Assembly: GCA_947449035.1 (NCBI GenBank)
Contig: CANFQC010000025.1
Span: forward strand, 1 to 36,978
Length of the DNA stretch: 36,978 bases
Direction of reading: 5' to 3'
DNA from: Actinomycetota bacterium
Lineage (GTDB): Bacteria > Actinomycetota > Actinomycetes > S36-B12
Shown here: positions 12,493 to 19,060 of the stretch, piece after piece
How positions within the stretch are numbered: the stretch's first letter is position 1
How the letters are laid out: each line of letters begins with the position of its first letter
The notes under the pieces: model-generated
Told to the model about the DNA's origin: nothing
Seen by the model: only the letters and a program-made list of their open reading frames with translations
Database searches by the model: none
Made by a program: the position numbers and the translations under genes

Positions 12493-12519
12493 GTGCTGGC
12501 AGCTTTGCAGAATTCCTAC

Positions 12520-12548
12520 TTGACCAGAATCTGGCCAGAATCTACCCT
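12520..12548 (+). promoter_or_regulatory. Toxin-antitoxin promoter with a built-in direct repeat
   Basis: TTGACC at 12520-12525 and TACCCT at 12543-12548 are separated by exactly 17 bp, and the antitoxin ATG begins 6 nt after the -10. The spacer holds CCAGAATCT twice (12524-12532 and 12535-12543), an 11-bp period that puts both copies on one face of the helix. This is a good candidate for the autoregulatory site of the antitoxin. Confidence 0.7.
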
Positions 12549-12554
12549 GAACTC

Positions 12555-12809
12555 ATGAGCGCACCCACGGACGATGCCAGCATTGGGGTCTTCGATCTCA
12601 AGTCTCAACTCTCGTCCGTCCTTGAGCACGTCCTGGCCGGCCAGATTTACACGGTGACCCGTCACGGTCACCCGATCGCGCGCATCACTCCAATCGCTGT
12701 CGCTTCGGCGAATGAGCGACGCGCCGCTGCCGCGCGCATGATTGAGGCTCGGCGAGGCAGAAAACTTGGAATCTCGATGAAAGACGCGATCACGCAGGGT
12801 CGCGCGTGA
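12555..12809 (+). CDS. Type II antitoxin, Phd/YefM-like
   Basis: 84 residues. The start is ATG 12555, set by the leaderless promoter just upstream. The N-terminal half (IGVFDLKSQLSSVLEHVLAGQIYTVTRHGHPIARITPI) is the Phd/YefM DNA-binding fold. The C-terminal part (ANERRAAAARMIEARRGRKLGISMKDAI) is the basic, flexible region that would wrap the toxin. Its last codons overlap the toxin start by 4 bp (GTGA), which couples their translation with antitoxin first, the usual order. Confidence 0.87.
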   Translation: MSAPTDDASIGVFDLKSQLSSVLEHVLAGQIYTVTRHGHPIARITPIAVASANERRAAAARMIEARRGRKLGISMKDAITQGRA

Positions 12810-13213
12810 CAGCGGGAATCGTGCTCGACGCCTCCACGACTCTGGCCTGGGCATTCGACGATGAGGCAGGCAAATACTCCGAAGGTGTACTGCAGTTCGT
12901 CGTCGAAAATCACGCTGTGGTACCTGCACTATGGAGCTACGAAATTGCGAACGGTGTCCTTGTCGGTCTCCGTCGCGAGCGGCTTAGTATCGAGGCGGCC
13001 GTAGATTTCACAAACGATCTCGTTGCCATGGATATTCGAGTCGATTCGGCCCCATGCGAGCCCATGAGTCTGCTCGCGGAGGCGTTGGACTCGGGACTCA
13101 CGGCGTATGACGCGTCGTACCTACTTCTTGCTCGGTCGACCGGACTGCCTTTAGCGACTCGTGACAAGGCATTAGTGAGAGCCGCACGTAAATCGGGCAT
13201 CGACGTCTTCTGA
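12806..13213 (+). CDS. vapC: VapC-type PIN-domain ribonuclease toxin
   Basis: 135 residues, GTG start. PIN domains cut RNA with a set of acidic residues that hold Mg2+ or Mn2+. Here these are D8 (IVLDAS), E46 (WSYEIANG), D102 (AYDASYLLLA) and D120 (LATRDKAL), all in the right order and spacing. The RNA target is not predictable. Together with the overlapping Phd-like gene it forms a complete type II toxin-antitoxin module. VapC is more often paired with VapB; a Phd-type partner is a common actinobacterial variant. Confidence 0.9.
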   Translation: MTAGIVLDASTTLAWAFDDEAGKYSEGVLQFVVENHAVVPALWSYEIANGVLVGLRRERLSIEAAVDFTNDLVAMDIRVDSAPCEPMSLLAEALDSGLTAYDASYLLLARSTGLPLATRDKALVRAARKSGIDVF

Positions 13214-13232
13214 CCTAGCCGTCCGAGCGTGA

Positions 13233-13511
13233 CTAGCGGTTGCGCAGGTAGAGCGTGACCAGGGCATCGAGGGTCATGCCCTGCTCCTCGGCCTTCTTGC
13301 GTAGCTCCTTGCGAAGCGACTTCGGGATTTCGACCGAGAGCTCGACGAGCTTGTCCTTGGCCGGTGGGCGCATAGTGTCCGAGGCCGACGAGCCGGCCCG
13401 AGTGGAGAGATCCTCATGCGACTGCTCTGCAGGAGCGGGAAGGGTCGGATGAATGTCAGCGTCGGCCGCCTTACGCAAAGCGGGGCGCGGGGTGGGATCA
13501 AAGGTGCTCAC
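13233..13511 (-). CDS. Small ribbon-helix-helix-like partner of ParA
   Basis: 92 residues from GTG 13511, overlapping the parA stop (GTGA). Residues 1-50 are Pro/Ala-rich and probably disordered. The C-terminal 42 residues (LVELSVEIPKSLRKELRKKAEEQG...) read as a beta strand followed by two helices, like CopG/ribbon-helix-helix DNA-binding proteins. Position and fold suggest a centromere-binding or adaptor partner of the ParA ATPase rather than a classical ParB, whose domains are absent. The pair could position some cellular cargo. The fold call is by eye. Confidence 0.65.
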   Translation of the reverse strand: MSTFDPTPRPALRKAADADIHPTLPAPAEQSHEDLSTRAGSSASDTMRPPAKDKLVELSVEIPKSLRKELRKKAEEQGMTLDALVTLYLRNR

Positions 13512-14293
13512 GGGTACTCCCTGACTGCTCGGCCGAACGGATAGAGCAAATTTTCGAGAAGCTGATCGAAGATAGCGCTCAGCTCGCGGCCCGCGGGTGA
13601 ATCCCAAGTATGAATAGGAATGCCAGCGCCCTCGGACTGCGGGATTGCATTGCGTTCAGGCACCATCACGGGGCTGACAAGCGGGCCGAATGCATCCTGG
13701 AGTTCCTGGATGCGCATGCGGTGTTCGGCGACAGTGGTGCGCGCACGATTCATGAGAATCGTCGATGTGCGAATAGCGGGGTTAGTAGAACTCCGGATCA
13801 CGTCAACAGCCTCAACTGCCTGCTGCGCACCGTGCAGTGCGAAGTAGCCGGGCTCGGTCACGACGAGCGCGGCATCGGAGGCGCTGAGGGCGTTGCGAGT
13901 GAGCTCGCCGAGTGAGGGTGGGCAATCGATGAGCACGATGTCGTAGCTTCGCGGCACGTTCGCGAGCGCCGATTTCATTCGAAGCTCGCTGTAAGCGCCC
14001 TCTCGAGCGTTGCGGTGCTCAAGTGAGCGCTCGGACGCGATGACGTGAACGTTCGCACCCCACGGAGTGGGCAGAATCGCGTCGACAGCGATGCCTGGGC
14101 GTGCGTCGGCGAGCACGTCGTTGGTGGTGAAGGGCGGATTGTCGACGCCAAGACCCATGGTGGCGTTGGCCTGGGGGTCGAGATCAATGACGAGTACCTT
14201 GAGGCCGCGATTCCAGGCCGCACTGGCGATCCCGAGGGTCACAGTCGTCTTCCCGACGCCACCCTTCATCGAGACAACGGAGATCGTGGGCAC
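13508..14293 (-). CDS. ParA/Soj-family ATPase
   Basis: 261 residues, GTG 14293. The deviant Walker A box KGGVGKTT starts at residue 10, the second conserved segment is VIDLDPQANATMGLG and Walker B is IVLIDCPPSLG. These ATPases dimerise on nonspecific DNA to position chromosomes, plasmids or protein clusters. No ParB gene, rep gene or parS-like site was seen, and the flanks are chromosomal, so this is an orphan ParA with a small downstream partner. TAGCAT at -12 to -7 suggests a leaderless transcript. Confidence 0.9.
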   Translation of the reverse strand: MPTISVVSMKGGVGKTTVTLGIASAAWNRGLKVLVIDLDPQANATMGLGVDNPPFTTNDVLADARPGIAVDAILPTPWGANVHVIASERSLEHRNAREGAYSELRMKSALANVPRSYDIVLIDCPPSLGELTRNALSASDAALVVTEPGYFALHGAQQAVEAVDVIRSSTNPAIRTSTILMNRARTTVAEHRMRIQELQDAFGPLVSPVMVPERNAIPQSEGAGIPIHTWDSPAGRELSAIFDQLLENLLYPFGRAVREYP

Positions 14294-14299
14294 GCCGTA

Positions 14300-14305
14300 A
14301 TGCTA
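14300..14305 (-). promoter_or_regulatory. -10 hexamer TAGCAT, leaderless parA transcript
   Basis: On the minus strand it lies at -12 to -7 from GTG 14293, inside the 25 bp that separate parA from the Cys-rich gene. Confidence 0.5.
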
Positions 14306-14318
14306 GGCGTGCGGTCGA

Positions 14319-14492
14319 TCAGCCGAAGAGTCGGCTGAAAAATCCGCCCTGCTTCTTGGCGGCGGCCTTCTGCTCAGCGGTGCACGTGCACCACTGACCC
14401 TTGGGAACGCTGCTCTTGACCTGGGCAATGTGTTGACCGCACCCGGCCCAGGTTGTCTTGCTGCAGGCCTTGCAGGTAACGGGGCGGCACAT
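14319..14492 (-). CDS. 57-residue cysteine-rich protein
   Basis: The ORF starts at ATG 14492 behind AGAGGAA and ends with TGA at 14319. Six cysteines are present at residues 2, 7, 10, 18, 35 and 37 (MCRPVTCKAC, AGCGQH, WCTC), plus a His at 21, an arrangement suited to binding zinc or another metal. The tail is Lys/Ala-rich and ends GGFFSRLFG. It resembles small conserved bacterial proteins of unknown function with the N-terminus CRPVTC and WAGCGQH. A CsoR-like palindrome overlaps its promoter, so expression may respond to copper or to a related signal. Function not known. Confidence 0.8.
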   Translation of the reverse strand: MCRPVTCKACSKTTWAGCGQHIAQVKSSVPKGQWCTCTAEQKAAAKKQGGFFSRLFG

Positions 14493-14503
14493 GGTGTTCC
14501 TCT

Positions 14504-14520
14504 CGATCAGTGAATGATCG
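14504..14520. promoter_or_regulatory. Inverted repeat in the leader of the Cys-rich gene
   Basis: CGATCA and TGATCG are perfect 6-bp arms around GTGAA. The repeat lies between the probable -10 and the Shine-Dalgarno of the 57-residue gene, so it could be a small hairpin in the mRNA or a second protein site. Confidence 0.45.
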
Positions 14521-14521
14521 A

Positions 14522-14541
14522 ACTATACCCCAGGGGGTATA
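14522..14541 (-). promoter_or_regulatory. CsoR-like operator overlapping a -10 element
   Basis: TATACCCC and GGGGTATA (14524-14541) form a perfect 8-bp inverted repeat around AG. A G/C tract flanked by A/T, as here, is the pattern recognised by CsoR/RcnR-family repressors, which sense copper, nickel, persulfide or formaldehyde. On the minus strand TATAGT (14527-14522) inside it is a good -10 for the Cys-rich gene, so binding would block transcription. No csoR-like gene is in the window. Confidence 0.6.
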
Positions 14542-14548
14542 TGAATTG

Positions 14549-15178
14549 CTACCGGGTCAGCAGTTCCTGGAGGTGGGGCAGGTCGCGGATGGCAACAGTC
14601 GCCGCGTGGCCGTTCAGCGCTGCGGTCACCGCGCCCGAAGCCAGCCCAGCCTGAACTCCGGCGGGGGCATCCTCGACCACCACGCACTCGAGGATGTCGA
14701 TGCCGATCAAGGAGGCACCGAGAAGGAAGGGCTCGGGATGGGGCTTTCCGTAGGTGATGTCCTCGCAGGTGACGAGGATCGGGGGAGTGATTCCCGCTGA
14801 TCCCAGTCGTGCCTGGGCGAGTAAGAGATCGGCGCTCGTGACGACTGCCCACGGGATGCCGTGGCTCTCGAGGAAGTCGAAGAGCTCATACGCGCCCGGC
14901 ATCGCGACGATGCCGTCGAGATCCTCGCGCTCCGCAACGGTTTGGTCGGCGCACAGTTCAGCGAGTTCTTCGGCGGTCGCATTCGGGAAGAGCGCGCGAA
15001 CGGTCTCGATAGCCGGCTGACCATGAAGAATGTCGAGGCGCTCGGCCACGCCCATGCGCTCGGCCCACTGAGTCCAGGTGCGAACAGTCGAAGCCCCCGA
15101 GTCGACGATCGTGCCATCCATGTCGAACAGGACTCCACGAATAGTGCGCACGTTGTTGTCGTCGACGCGAATCTCCAT
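14549..15178 (-). CDS. HAD-superfamily phosphatase, phosphoglycolate phosphatase/beta-phosphoglucomutase-like
   Basis: 209 residues from ATG 15178; an ATG at 15196 would add six. The four HAD motifs are visible: VLFDMDGTIVDS with the nucleophile and acid aspartates, VVTSA, the lysine in YGKPHPEPF, and VVEDAPAG. The helical cap between motifs I and II makes it subfamily IA. The substrate is probably a small sugar phosphate, but this family is too mixed to name it. CAAGAT lies at -12 to -7 from ATG 15178, a near match to the leaderless pattern. It lies 25 bp downstream of the photolyase on the same strand. Confidence 0.85.
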   Translation of the reverse strand: MEIRVDDNNVRTIRGVLFDMDGTIVDSGASTVRTWTQWAERMGVAERLDILHGQPAIETVRALFPNATAEELAELCADQTVAEREDLDGIVAMPGAYELFDFLESHGIPWAVVTSADLLLAQARLGSAGITPPILVTCEDITYGKPHPEPFLLGASLIGIDILECVVVEDAPAGVQAGLASGAVTAALNGHAATVAIRDLPHLQELLTR

Positions 15179-15203
15179 GCGGGCATCTTGCCGCATGCGC
15201 CGA

Positions 15204-16547
15204 TCAGCCGTCCTTCATCTCCTTGAGCACGGAGTAATCCGAGAGGGCAACCTCTCGCTCAACCTTGTGATCGACGATGCGCTCGGGGTAACCCAGTGCA
15301 TAGCCATCCGGTTGATCCCAGGGCTCATGTGCCCGTGCCCCATCAAGGTGTGCCAGTTCGGGGATGTAGCGGCGCACGTAGTCACCGTCGGGATCGAACT
15401 TAAGCCCCTGCATGACCGGATTGAAGACTCGATAGAACGGCGAGGCGTCAGTGCCGCAGCCCGCAGTCCACTGCCACCCATGTGTATTGCTGGCGACATC
15501 CCCATCGTGCAACCAGGTCATGAACTCACGTGCACCGCGCTGCCAGGGCAAATGAAGATCCTTGACCAAGAAGCTCGCGACCACCATGCGCACGCGATTG
15601 TGCATCCAGCCTTCAGATCGCAATTGACGCATGCCGGCATCGACAAACGGATAGCCCGTGCGCCCTTCCGCCCAGGCAGCGAATGCCTCGTCGTCATCCG
15701 CCCACTTCATTCGATCGAATCGATCGTCGAGTGATTCGCGAACGGATGCCGGTGCCTGATGCAGGACGTCGGCATAGAACTCACGCCAGCAGATCTCCTT
15801 GCGATACACCTCGTCAGCCTCGCCGAGATCAGCGAGCAGGCTGCGCGGATGAATCTCGCCCCACTTCAGGTGATGGCTGAGAAAACTGGTTCCGTCGACA
15901 TCCGGACGATTGCGCGCCTCGGAGTAATTCGCGAGGGCATTAGCTCGGAATTCCTCCCAGCGTTCCCAGGCAATTCCTTCGCCTGCAGTCGGCATCGTGA
16001 CGCCGGCCGGTGCGTCGTCTTGAGGTAGCGGTTCCGAAGCGACTCCCGACGCGATCCACGCGAGTGAGGGATCAGGAGCCTCGGCGGGAGCTCGCCAGCC
16101 GTGTCGAAACCACGCTCGGTAGAACGGCGTGAAGACTCGATATGCAGTTCCGTCATCCTTCGTCACGCGACCGGGTGCTACCGCATACGGAGACCCGTTG
16201 CGCACGAGAGGGATGGAGCCGAGCGAGATCTCAACAGCGGCATCGCGTCGCATTCCGTAAGGAGCGAAATCGGCGGAGACGTGAACGCTTGCTGCGCCAA
16301 TCTCCGCGCACAGGGCCGGAATCACGTCGACCGGGTCGCCGCGGCGAATCACGAGATTGCCGCCCAGGCTTTCGTTTAATGAGCGCAACGATGCGCAGAG
16401 ATATGTAAGGCGCACGTCGCCCGCGGGATCCCAGACATGAGGATCAATGACGAAGACCGGCACGACAGGACCGTCGGCGATGGCAGCCATCAATGCGGGG
16501 TGATCGAGGATTCGCAGGTCACGACGGAACCACATGACACTGGACAT
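15204..16547 (-). CDS. phr: Deoxyribodipyrimidine photolyase (cryptochrome/photolyase family)
   Basis: 447 residues. A light-driven flavoprotein that splits UV-induced cyclobutane dimers. The N-terminal antenna domain begins MSSVMWFRRDLRILDHPAL. The C-terminal FAD domain has TSFLSHHLKWGEIHPR, EICWREFYADVL, RTGYPFVDAGMRQL, the family hallmark GWMHNRVRMVVASFLVKDLHLPWQ, and WASNTHGWQW-like DVASNTHGWQWTAGCGTDASPFYRVFNP. This is the class I pattern, so CPD repair is the likely function; the antenna pigment cannot be told. TAACCT at -12 to -7 from ATG 16547 suggests a leaderless mRNA. Confidence 0.93.
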   Translation of the reverse strand: MSSVMWFRRDLRILDHPALMAAIADGPVVPVFVIDPHVWDPAGDVRLTYLCASLRSLNESLGGNLVIRRGDPVDVIPALCAEIGAASVHVSADFAPYGMRRDAAVEISLGSIPLVRNGSPYAVAPGRVTKDDGTAYRVFTPFYRAWFRHGWRAPAEAPDPSLAWIASGVASEPLPQDDAPAGVTMPTAGEGIAWERWEEFRANALANYSEARNRPDVDGTSFLSHHLKWGEIHPRSLLADLGEADEVYRKEICWREFYADVLHQAPASVRESLDDRFDRMKWADDDEAFAAWAEGRTGYPFVDAGMRQLRSEGWMHNRVRMVVASFLVKDLHLPWQRGAREFMTWLHDGDVASNTHGWQWTAGCGTDASPFYRVFNPVMQGLKFDPDGDYVRRYIPELAHLDGARAHEPWDQPDGYALGYPERIVDHKVEREVALSDYSVLKEMKDG

Positions 16548-16553
16548 GTGACC

Positions 16554-16559
16554 AGGTTA
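16554..16559 (-). promoter_or_regulatory. -10 hexamer TAACCT, leaderless photolyase transcript
   Basis: It lies at -12 to -7 from ATG 16547 on the minus strand. The divergent ZIP gene at 16606 has the weaker match CACACT at the same distance from its ATG. Confidence 0.5.
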
Positions 16560-16605
16560 GGGGCGATCGACGGTCACCGCAGCCGGCGAGTGCCACACTG
16601 AGTGC

Positions 16606-17361
16606 ATGTGGCTGGCAGCGCTCTATGGCGGACTCGCGTCCTCGATGCTCATCGTGGGAACCTTCCTCGCCTACGCGTTCAAGCCCTCGCCCCGTTTGAC
16701 CGCCGTCGTGATGGCGCTCGGCGCGGGTCTGCTGATCGGTTCGGTGGCCTATGACCTAGTGGCCGAAGCGCAAGTGAACCTCTCACTTCGTGAACTTGCT
16801 CTCGCGCTCATGGCTGGTGCTCTTGTCTTCGTCCTGGGCAGCCGATTCATCGAGCGCCGTGGTGTGAAGAATGCGAGCGAATCGCATGCAGCCCACCGAA
16901 AGAGTCCTGCACCTGCGGCCGAAGCTGAAAGCAATCCACTGTCGATCGTGTTGGGCAGCGCTCTCGACGGCATTCCTGAATCTTTCGTACTCGGGCTCAG
17001 CGTGCTCACCGGCGGAGTGAGCCTTCCGCTGCTCCTCGGCATCTCCTTGTCGAATGTGCCTGAGGGAATGGCCGCGGGGTCGGGCCTTCGTTCCCGCGGA
17101 TGGCCGGCCAAGAAGGTCATCGCCATGTGGGTTGCCGTCGTGGTGATCTCAGCAGCTTCCGCGGCATTTGGTCACGAAATTCTCGCCAATGACGACGGCA
17201 CGTGGGCGGGTCTGGCGCAGACATTCGCCGCGGGAGCACTTCTCGCCATGCTGGCCGACACGATGCTGCCGGAGTCGTACGCGGTGGAGCGCTCGTGGAC
17301 TGGCGCATTAGTGGTGGGCGGCTTTGCTGGCTCACTTCTGATAGCGGGGCTAGTGGCCTAG
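16606..17361 (+). CDS. ZIP-family divalent metal transporter
   Basis: 251 residues with about eight transmembrane helices and a short Ala/His-containing loop (ESHAAHRKSPAPAAEAES) after helix 3. The two metal-site helices carry ALDGIPESFVLGL and SLSNVPEGMAAG, the family's D/H-x-x-P-E signatures; the usual first His is Asp here. ZIP proteins bring zinc, iron or manganese into the cytoplasm. It ends 50 bp before the IdeR-type repressor on the same strand, which makes iron or manganese a reasonable guess. Confidence 0.85.
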   Translation: MWLAALYGGLASSMLIVGTFLAYAFKPSPRLTAVVMALGAGLLIGSVAYDLVAEAQVNLSLRELALALMAGALVFVLGSRFIERRGVKNASESHAAHRKSPAPAAEAESNPLSIVLGSALDGIPESFVLGLSVLTGGVSLPLLLGISLSNVPEGMAAGSGLRSRGWPAKKVIAMWVAVVVISAASAAFGHEILANDDGTWAGLAQTFAAGALLAMLADTMLPESYAVERSWTGALVVGGFAGSLLIAGLVA

Positions 17362-17364
17362 CCC
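17347..17364. repeat. Inverted repeat spanning the ZIP stop codon
   Basis: GGGCTAG and CTAGCCC are perfect 7-bp arms around TGGC. It has no T-run. It may be a weak terminator or an operator upstream of ideR; it does not match the classical 19-bp iron box. Confidence 0.4.
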
Positions 17365-17411
17365 ATTCGCTAGATTGGCATTCCCAGCCGAGCCCGACGT
17401 AGAGGACATTC

Positions 17412-18110
17412 GTGAGCGATCTGATCGACACCACGGAAATGTATCTGCGCACCATCTTCGAGCTGGAAGAAGAAGGCGTCACCCCGATGCGAGCTCGCAT
17501 TGCGGAGCGACTGAGCCAGAGCGGGCCAACTGTCTCTCAGACTGTCGCGCGGATGGAACGCGATGGCCTCGTCGTCGTCACCGATGATCGCTCGCTCGCG
17601 CTTACCGAGGGCGGTCGTGAGACGGCGATGCGCGTCATGCGCAAGCACCGGATCGCGGAGTGCATGCTCGTCGATCTGCTCCAGGTCGAGTGGGAGGACG
17701 TTCACGCCGAGGCATGTCGCTGGGAGCACGTGATGAGCACTGAGGTGGAGCTCAAAATTCTCAATGCCCTCGGCAACCCCACAGTCTCGCCATTTGGCAA
17801 TCCGATTCCTGGTATCGAGGAACTCCTCCCGGGCCAGGCGGTTCAGGCTTCCGGCATTTCCGTGCCGCTCTCCGATGTGGCAACAGAGGAGGTCGCGCGA
17901 GTGATCGTGCGACGTATCGCGGAGCCGATCCAGACTCATGGGGCAACGATGACGCGTTTGCGTCGCGTGGGTGCCGTGCCCGGAGCATCGGTGAAGGTGC
18001 ACACGGCCGCCGGCGGCGTGATGATCGGAAGCGCTGGCGAGTACACCGAACTCTCGATGGACGACGCACTTCATGTACTCGTCCAGCCAGGGGACCCTGC
18101 CGACCATTGA
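17412..18110 (+). CDS. ideR: Iron-dependent repressor, IdeR/DtxR family
   Basis: 232 residues, GTG start behind AGAGG. The N-terminus is close to mycobacterial IdeR: DTTEMYLRTIFELEEEGV, then the winged helix with the recognition segment SGPTVSQTVARMERDGL. Metal ligands fall at the IdeR numbering: M10, C102, E105 and H106 for one site, H79, E83 and H98 for the other. A C-terminal SH3-like domain follows (VPGASVKV...). With Fe2+ bound it would repress uptake genes and activate iron storage. A TAGATT hexamer at 17371-17376 could be its -10. The neighbouring ZIP gene suggests shared control. Confidence 0.92.
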   Translation: MSDLIDTTEMYLRTIFELEEEGVTPMRARIAERLSQSGPTVSQTVARMERDGLVVVTDDRSLALTEGGRETAMRVMRKHRIAECMLVDLLQVEWEDVHAEACRWEHVMSTEVELKILNALGNPTVSPFGNPIPGIEELLPGQAVQASGISVPLSDVATEEVARVIVRRIAEPIQTHGATMTRLRRVGAVPGASVKVHTAAGGVMIGSAGEYTELSMDDALHVLVQPGDPADH

Positions 18111-18187
18111 CCGACGCCCGCCCCAGGCGTACGCTTACCGCACAAAGATTCGGTATGCGAACACTTTTTCGCACCTCGGGAGACTCC

Positions 18188-19060
18188 ATGTCCTTCTTTA
18201 CGTCCATTGCTGACGCACGCGAGAAGCTCGCGAAGACCGGGTACCTGGTCGATGAGGAACTTGCGACGGTCGTCTTCCTCGGCGATGCCCTCGGCAAGCC
18301 GATCATGCTCGAAGGTCCGGCCGGCACAGGCAAGACTGAACTGGCCAAGGCCGTCGCCGAGGCGGCGGGTGCAACCTTGGTGCGCCTGCAGTGTTATGAA
18401 GGCCTCGATGAATCTCGCGCACTGTACGAGTGGAACTACCGCAAGCAGTTGCTGCGTATTCAGTCAGCGCAAGGTGACGAATCGTCGGAATGGACTGTAC
18501 TTCACGACGACATCTTCAGCGAAGAGTTCCTGCTCTCGCGTCCATTGCTCACTGCGATTCGCCAGACCGGCCCAACCGTTCTGCTAGTCGATGAAACCGA
18601 CAAGGCAGATGTCGAGGTCGAGGGCCTGCTGCTTGAGGTACTGAGCGAATTCCAGGTCACGATTCCCGAACTAGGCACGATTGCGTCCACTCATGTGCCC
18701 TTCGTAGTGCTGACTTCGAATGCGACTCGTGAGCTCTCGGAAGCTTTGAAGCGCCGTTGCCTTTATGCACATGTTGATTACCCCGACGCGATTCGTGAGC
18801 GGGCAATCGTGATGTCTCGCGTGCCTGAGACAACCGAAGAGCTTGCCACCGAACTCGTACGCGCGGTGCGTGCGATGCGCACCATGGAACTACGCAAGGC
18901 GCCGAGTGTCGCCGAGACCATTGACTGGGCGCGGGCGATGAACGTGCTCGGTGTCACCGAATTGACCGAAGAAGTCATGGAGCAAACGCTCGGTGTCGTG
19001 CTCAAGCATCAAAACGATCGCAATCGCGTACGCGAAACCCTGCATATCGGAGGAAAATGA
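18188..19060 (+). CDS. MoxR-type AAA+ ATPase
   Basis: 290 residues from ATG 18188, behind GGGAGA. Walker A is GPAGTGKTE (residues 43-51), Walker B is VLLVDETDKAD (131-141) and sensor 1 is VVLTSNATRELSEALKRRC. MoxR ATPases, of which CoxD is the best known, work with VWA-domain proteins to insert metals into or mature enzyme complexes. The CoxE-like VWA partner is at 20290-21660 on the opposite strand, separated by a thiolase gene. The stop overlaps the thiolase start, so MoxR and thiolase form one operon. Confidence 0.88.
   Translation: MSFFTSIADAREKLAKTGYLVDEELATVVFLGDALGKPIMLEGPAGTGKTELAKAVAEAAGATLVRLQCYEGLDESRALYEWNYRKQLLRIQSAQGDESSEWTVLHDDIFSEEFLLSRPLLTAIRQTGPTVLLVDETDKADVEVEGLLLEVLSEFQVTIPELGTIASTHVPFVVLTSNATRELSEALKRRCLYAHVDYPDAIRERAIVMSRVPETTEELATELVRAVRAMRTMELRKAPSVAETIDWARAMNVLGVTELTEEVMEQTLGVVLKHQNDRNRVRETLHIGGK

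Noticed and set aside
12520-14293. Toxin-antitoxin genes plus ParA as remains of an integrated plasmid or phage
   Set aside because: No integrase, rep gene, att-like repeats or tRNA were seen, and flanking genes are ordinary chromosomal ones.
14319-14340. Perfect 7-bp hairpin at the end of the Cys-rich gene as a terminator
   Set aside because: It lies within the last codons and no T-run follows on the coding strand; parA has its own promoter right after it.
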